Shown in pieces: positions 59,623-64,000 of a stretch of DNA of 64,000 nucleotides. A program made the position numbers and the translations under genes. The notes beneath the pieces are model-generated. The model was not told the origin of the DNA. It saw nothing but the letters and a program-made list of their open reading frames with translations, and did not search any database. Source of the DNA: Pantoea trifolii (GTDB taxonomy: Bacteria; Pseudomonadota; Gammaproteobacteria; Enterobacterales; Enterobacteriaceae); contig NZ_JANIET010000001.1 in the NCBI RefSeq assembly GCF_024506435.1, positions 992,001-1,056,000 of the forward strand. The letters are read 5' to 3'. Each line of letters starts with the position of its first letter. The stretch's first letter is position 1.

Positions 59623-60204
59623 TTACAATTCCTGCGCCCGCGCGGCGGCCATTAAGCGCGGATAAAACTGGAAGAACAGCGGCTCAAGTTGATCATAATG
59701 ATCAACAAAATCCTGGTAAGAATCGCGCAGTGCGGCCAGACGCGGACGGCGATGCGCCATGCCATTTAGCACCCGCGCCAGCCGTGTCGGTTCGGCATAG
59801 TGCTCAAACCAGCGTTCGCGCCACATCACTGCATTCAGTTCGATGAAACCTTCCGGCGTGCCGGCCAGTTGCGGCACGATGTCTTGTTCTGCCGCAGCGG
59901 TAAACGCTACCAGCGATTGCGTCGGGTGAATTTTCTCCCAGTGCAGTGCGAGAAAGTGGTCCCAAATCACGTCCAGCGTGATGGGCGCCACGCGGCGTGT
60001 TTCCGGGCGAAATAGCTCACGCGCAATACGCACTTCGGGCAGATTATCGGTCAGGACGTCGAGGCGACGATGCATGGCAATGCCAGCCACCACCGGTGCA
60101 GGCCATTGTGATTGCACGTTGCCGCGCACGAAATCGGCCATGAGATTGCCCAGCAGAGAGCTGTTAGCCAGCTGCGCCAGGTGAAGGTGAGCGAGAAAGT
60201 TCAT
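59623..60204 (-). CDS. acpH: Acyl carrier protein phosphodiesterase
   Basis: 193 residues, E. coli length. [40 protein letters not shown] with [13 protein letters not shown] shows the HD-like metal site. Removes phosphopantetheine from holo-ACP. Divergent from queA as in E. coli, with a shortened ERIC element between. Confidence 0.94.
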   Translation of the reverse strand: MNFLAHLHLAQLANSSLLGNLMADFVRGNVQSQWPAPVVAGIAMHRRLDVLTDNLPEVRIARELFRPETRRVAPITLDVIWDHFLALHWEKIHPTQSLVAFTAAAEQDIVPQLAGTPEGFIELNAVMWRERWFEHYAEPTRLARVLNGMAHRRPRLAALRDSYQDFVDHYDQLEPLFFQFYPRLMAAARAQEL

Positions 60205-60212
60205 GGCGCATT

Positions 60213-60292
60213 ATATACACGTCATACGTCAAGTTACAGGTGCGTTGGCTGCTCTCATTCACCGCCTTCCTATACCTCGAATTATTTTGTGT
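60213..60292. repeat. ERIC element, internally deleted
   Basis: About 80 bp. TACACGTCATACGTCAAGT and AGGTGCGTTGGCTGC are followed directly by CACCGCCTTCCTATACC and ATTATTTTGTGTA; the central block with CAGTCACTTAC and GTAAGCTCCTG is missing. Confidence 0.85.
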
Positions 60293-60387
60293 AAAAGCAG
60301 ACTCACAGAAACTCAGCCAGTTGTTCAGAATTTGCCGCTTTTCCGCTAGACTATGCCGCCTGATTTTAAGTCCTGAAGAAGTGAAGC

Positions 60388-61458
60388 ATGCGCGTAGCCG
60401 ATTTTACCTTTGAGTTGCCAGAATCCTTAATCGCCCACTATCCGCAGGCGCAGCGAAGCGGTTGCCGCTTACTGTCGCTGGATGGCCCAAGCGGCGCGTT
60501 AAGCCACGGCGTATTTACAGACGTGATGGATAAGCTCAATCCGGGCGATCTGCTGGTGTTCAACAACACCCGCGTGATTCCGGCGCGCGTTTTTGGCCGT
60601 AAAGCCAGCGGCGGCAAAATCGAGATGCTGGTTGAGCGCATGCTGGACGACAAACGCGTGCTGGCGCACGTGCGCGCTTCTAAAGCGCCCAAGCCGGGTG
60701 CAGAGTTACTGCTGGGCGATGACGAAAGCGTCAAAGCCACGATGGTGGCGCGTCATGACACGCTGTTTGAAATCGCTTTCGAAGACGACCGTGCGGTGCT
60801 GGATATTCTCAACAGCGTCGGTCATATGCCGCTGCCGCCATATATCGATCGTCCGGATGAAGATGCAGACCGTGAGCTGTACCAAACCGTGTACGGCGTG
60901 CGTCCCGGCGCCGTCGCCGCGCCGACCGCCGGTTTGCACTTTGACGAGCCGCTGCTGGAGGCGCTGAGAGCCAAAGGCGTTGAGATGGCGTTCGTCACGC
61001 TGCACGTCGGTGCAGGGACTTTCCAGCCGGTGCGCGTGGAAACCATCGAAGATCACATCATGCACGCCGAATACGCGGAAGTGCCGCAGGATGTGGTGGA
61101 TGCGGTGCTGGCGTGTAAAGCGCGCGGCAACAAAGTGGTCGCCGTGGGCACCACCTCAGTGCGATCGCTGGAGAGCGCCGCGAAGGCCAGCCAGAACGCG
61201 CTGATTGCACCGTTCTTCGATGACACGCAGATTTTCATCTATCCCGGCTATCACTATCAGGTGATCGATGCGTTGATCACCAACTTCCACTTGCCGGAAT
61301 CGACCCTGATTATGCTGGTTTCGGCCTTTGCCGGTTATCAGCACACCATGGCGGCTTATCACAGCGCGGTGGCAGAGCAGTACCGTTTCTTTAGCTACGG
61401 GGATGCGATGTACATCACCCGTAATCCACAAGCGCCTGATGAAAGCGTCGGCGCATAA
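60388..61458 (+). CDS. queA: tRNA preQ1(34) S-adenosylmethionine ribosyltransferase-isomerase
   Basis: 356 residues, E. coli length. [60 protein letters not shown] and [20 protein letters not shown], with [19 protein letters not shown], define QueA. Converts preQ1-tRNA to epoxyqueuosine. First gene of queA-tgt-yajC-secD. Confidence 0.97.
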   Translation: MRVADFTFELPESLIAHYPQAQRSGCRLLSLDGPSGALSHGVFTDVMDKLNPGDLLVFNNTRVIPARVFGRKASGGKIEMLVERMLDDKRVLAHVRASKAPKPGAELLLGDDESVKATMVARHDTLFEIAFEDDRAVLDILNSVGHMPLPPYIDRPDEDADRELYQTVYGVRPGAVAAPTAGLHFDEPLLEALRAKGVEMAFVTLHVGAGTFQPVRVETIEDHIMHAEYAEVPQDVVDAVLACKARGNKVVAVGTTSVRSLESAAKASQNALIAPFFDDTQIFIYPGYHYQVIDALITNFHLPESTLIMLVSAFAGYQHTMAAYHSAVAEQYRFFSYGDAMYITRNPQAPDESVGA

Positions 61459-61480
61459 TTGAATCAGACTGTTTCTCTGA

Positions 61481-62617
<1,137 letters not shown>

Positions 62618-62641
62618 TAATTCATCAATGAGGGAAATTTA

Positions 62642-62974
62642 ATGAGCTTTTTCATTTCTGACGCCGTAGCCGCAGCAGGCGCACCGTCTCAGGGAAGTCC
62701 GTATTCTCTGGTGATCATGCTGGTGGTATTTGGTCTGATCTTCTACTTTATGATTCTGCGTCCGCAGCAGAAGCGTACTAAAGATCACAAGAAGCTGATG
62801 GATTCCATCTCTAAAGGTGATGAAGTGCTGACCAGCGGTGGTTTAGTTGGCCGTGTGACCAAAGTGGCAGAAACTGGCTATGTTTCTATTGCCCTGAACG
62901 ACACCACTGAAGTAGTTGTTAAACGTGATTTCGTGGCCGCCGTTCTGCCGAAAGGTACTTTGAAGGCGCTGTAA
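62642..62974 (+). CDS. yajC: Sec translocon accessory protein YajC
   Basis: 110 residues, E. coli length. One membrane helix (YSLVIMLVVFGLIFYFMILR) and the motif RPQQKRTKDHKKLMDSISKG with DEVLTSGGLVGRV. Bound to SecDF. Confidence 0.97.
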   Translation: MSFFISDAVAAAGAPSQGSPYSLVIMLVVFGLIFYFMILRPQQKRTKDHKKLMDSISKGDEVLTSGGLVGRVTKVAETGYVSIALNDTTEVVVKRDFVAAVLPKGTLKAL

Positions 62975-62999
62975 TTTTTTCTTCCCGAAGGGAACTGCC

Positions 63000-64000
63000 G
63001 TGTTAAACCGTTATCCTTTGTGGAAGTACATCATGCTGGTCGTCGTGATTCTCGTCGGCCTGCTCTATGCGCTTCCTAACCTTTATGGTGAGGATCCGGC
63101 CGTTCAGATCACTGGTGCGCGCGGTGGCGCCGCCAGTGAGCAAACGTTGGATCAGATCCAGACCGTATTAAAACAAGACAATATCGAGAGCAAATCCCTC
63201 GCTCTGGAAAATGGTGCCATTCTGGCCCGCTTTGCAACGCAGGATGCGCAGCTGCGCGCGCGTGATGCTATCACCACCGCGCTGGGCGAAGACTACATTG
63301 TGGCACTCAACCTTGCGCCGGCAACCCCTCGCTGGCTGAGCATGCTGGCCGCAGAACCGATGAAACTCGGTCTCGATCTGCGCGGCGGCGTTCACTTCCT
63401 GATGGAAGTGGATATGGATACGGCTCTGGGCAAACTGCAAGAGCAGAACGCCGACAGCCTGCGCAGCGACCTGCGCGACAAAAGCATTCCGTATACCACC
63501 GTTAATAAAATCGCGAACTATGGCGTAGAAGTGCGTTTCCGTGATGGCGCCAGCCGTGACGCGGCAATCAGCTACTTGTCTACTCGCCACCGCGATCTGG
63601 TGATCTCAAGCCAGGGCAGCGATGCGCTGCGTGCGGTGATGAGTGATGCGCGCCTGAGCGAAGCGCGTGAATATGCGGTGCAGCAAAACATCACCATTCT
63701 GCGTAACCGTGTGAACCAGCTCGGCGTTGCCGAACCGCTGGTGCAGCGTCAGGGTTCTGACCGTATCGTGGTGGAACTGCCGGGTATTCAGGACACCGCG
63801 CGCGCTAAAGAGATTTTGGGCGCAACTGCCACGCTGGAATTCCGTCTGGTGAACACCAGCGTAGATCCAACCGCCGCGGCCAGCGGCCGTGTGCCAGGCG
63901 ATTCGGAAGTGAAGAAAACCCGTGAAGGGCAGCCAGTGGTGCTGTACAAGCGTGTGATTCTGACCGGTGATCACATTACCGATTCCACGTCGAGCATGGA
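63000..64000 (+). CDS. secD: Protein translocase subunit SecD, N-terminal part
   Basis: The reading frame starts at GTG 63000 (VLNRYPLWKYIMLVVVILVG) after AGGGA and stays open to the window edge, about 333 codons. The first membrane helix is followed by the periplasmic P1 domain: TPRWLSMLAAEPMKLGLDLR, GGVHFLMEVDMDTALGKLQE, NRVNQLGVAEPLVQRQGSDR, as in E. coli SecD. Proton-driven late step of protein export. Partial at the right end. Confidence 0.96.
   Translation, partial: MLNRYPLWKYIMLVVVILVGLLYALPNLYGEDPAVQITGARGGAASEQTLDQIQTVLKQDNIESKSLALENGAILARFATQDAQLRARDAITTALGEDYIVALNLAPATPRWLSMLAAEPMKLGLDLRGGVHFLMEVDMDTALGKLQEQNADSLRSDLRDKSIPYTTVNKIANYGVEVRFRDGASRDAAISYLSTRHRDLVISSQGSDALRAVMSDARLSEAREYAVQQNITILRNRVNQLGVAEPLVQRQGSDRIVVELPGIQDTARAKEILGATATLEFRLVNTSVDPTAAASGRVPGDSEVKKTREGQPVVLYKRVILTGDHITDSTSSM

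Overview
The window is a contiguous piece of a gamma-proteobacterial chromosome, almost certainly from Erwiniaceae (Pantoea or a close relative). From about 21.3 kb to the right edge the gene order follows the Escherichia coli K-12 8-9 minute region as I remember it: iraP, psiF, proC, yaiI, aroL, yaiA, aroM, ppnP, rdgC, mak, sbcC, sbcD, phoB, phoR, brnQ, proY, acpH, queA, tgt, yajC, secD. lacZ and mdtG lie further left in an arrangement that is not that of E. coli. ERIC elements and E. coli-like promoters and operators agree with Enterobacterales. I see no tRNA, rRNA, CRISPR array, prophage, integrase or insertion sequence.

Layout. 0-11 kb: the start of cheV, dbpA, an AriR/YmgB-like small regulator, a Tat-exported amidohydrolase with its LysR regulator and a divergent CynX-like transporter, the L-lactate pair lldR-lldD with two LldR-type operators, osmC, a group of very small genes, and an HxlR regulator divergent from a short-chain dehydrogenase. 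11-21 kb: a CPBP membrane protease, a CHASE4-PAS-GGDEF-EAL protein with a degenerate GGDEF motif, small envelope proteins, a YcgZ-like connector, mdtG overlapping tail-to-tail with lacZ, and a lac-type operator with no lacI or lacY nearby. 21-43 kb: the E. coli-like backbone interrupted by accessory blocks. These are a sugar-phosphate cassette (sodium symporter, NagB-like, NagA-like) followed by a Rieske-FAD reductase; an IclR/OPT transporter/DUF1177/AroM operon; an ethanolamine-type permease divergent from a kinase, with an AraC regulator; and a three-lipoprotein operon (CsgG family, DUF4810, DUF799/GNA1162) divergent from a lipoprotein with a TolA-III-like domain. 43-64 kb: sbcDC, phoBR with a Pho box, an orphan PstS-like protein, a MetE-like methyltransferase behind a MetR-type box, brnQ, proY, an inositol-monophosphatase-family gene, the MscS-type channel gene mscM (ybdG), acpH, and queA-tgt-yajC-secD.

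Non-coding structure. Eleven copies of a short palindrome (core GGTCGCCAT-NN-ATGGCGACC, or the variant GGTGCGCAT-NN-ATGCGCACC, flanked on one side by CGTAGG) are scattered between genes, alone or in facing pairs. Two supply the stop codon of the neighbouring gene and one is followed by a T-tract like a terminator. Three ERIC elements (one with an insertion, one with a central deletion) and two larger GC-rich palindromic elements complete the repeat content.

Functions that work together: phoB-phoR with psiF and the PstS-like protein (phosphate); lldR-lldD (lactate); the NagB/NagA/symporter cassette (sugar or amino-sugar catabolism); OPT-DUF1177-AroM (probable peptide or peptide-like substrate use); sbcD-sbcC and rdgC (DNA ends and recombination); queA-tgt (queuosine) followed by yajC-secD (Sec translocon). 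The least understood units are the CsgG/DUF4810/DUF799/TolA-III lipoprotein set, the OPT-DUF1177-AroM operon, and several tiny membrane proteins with good ribosome binding sites.
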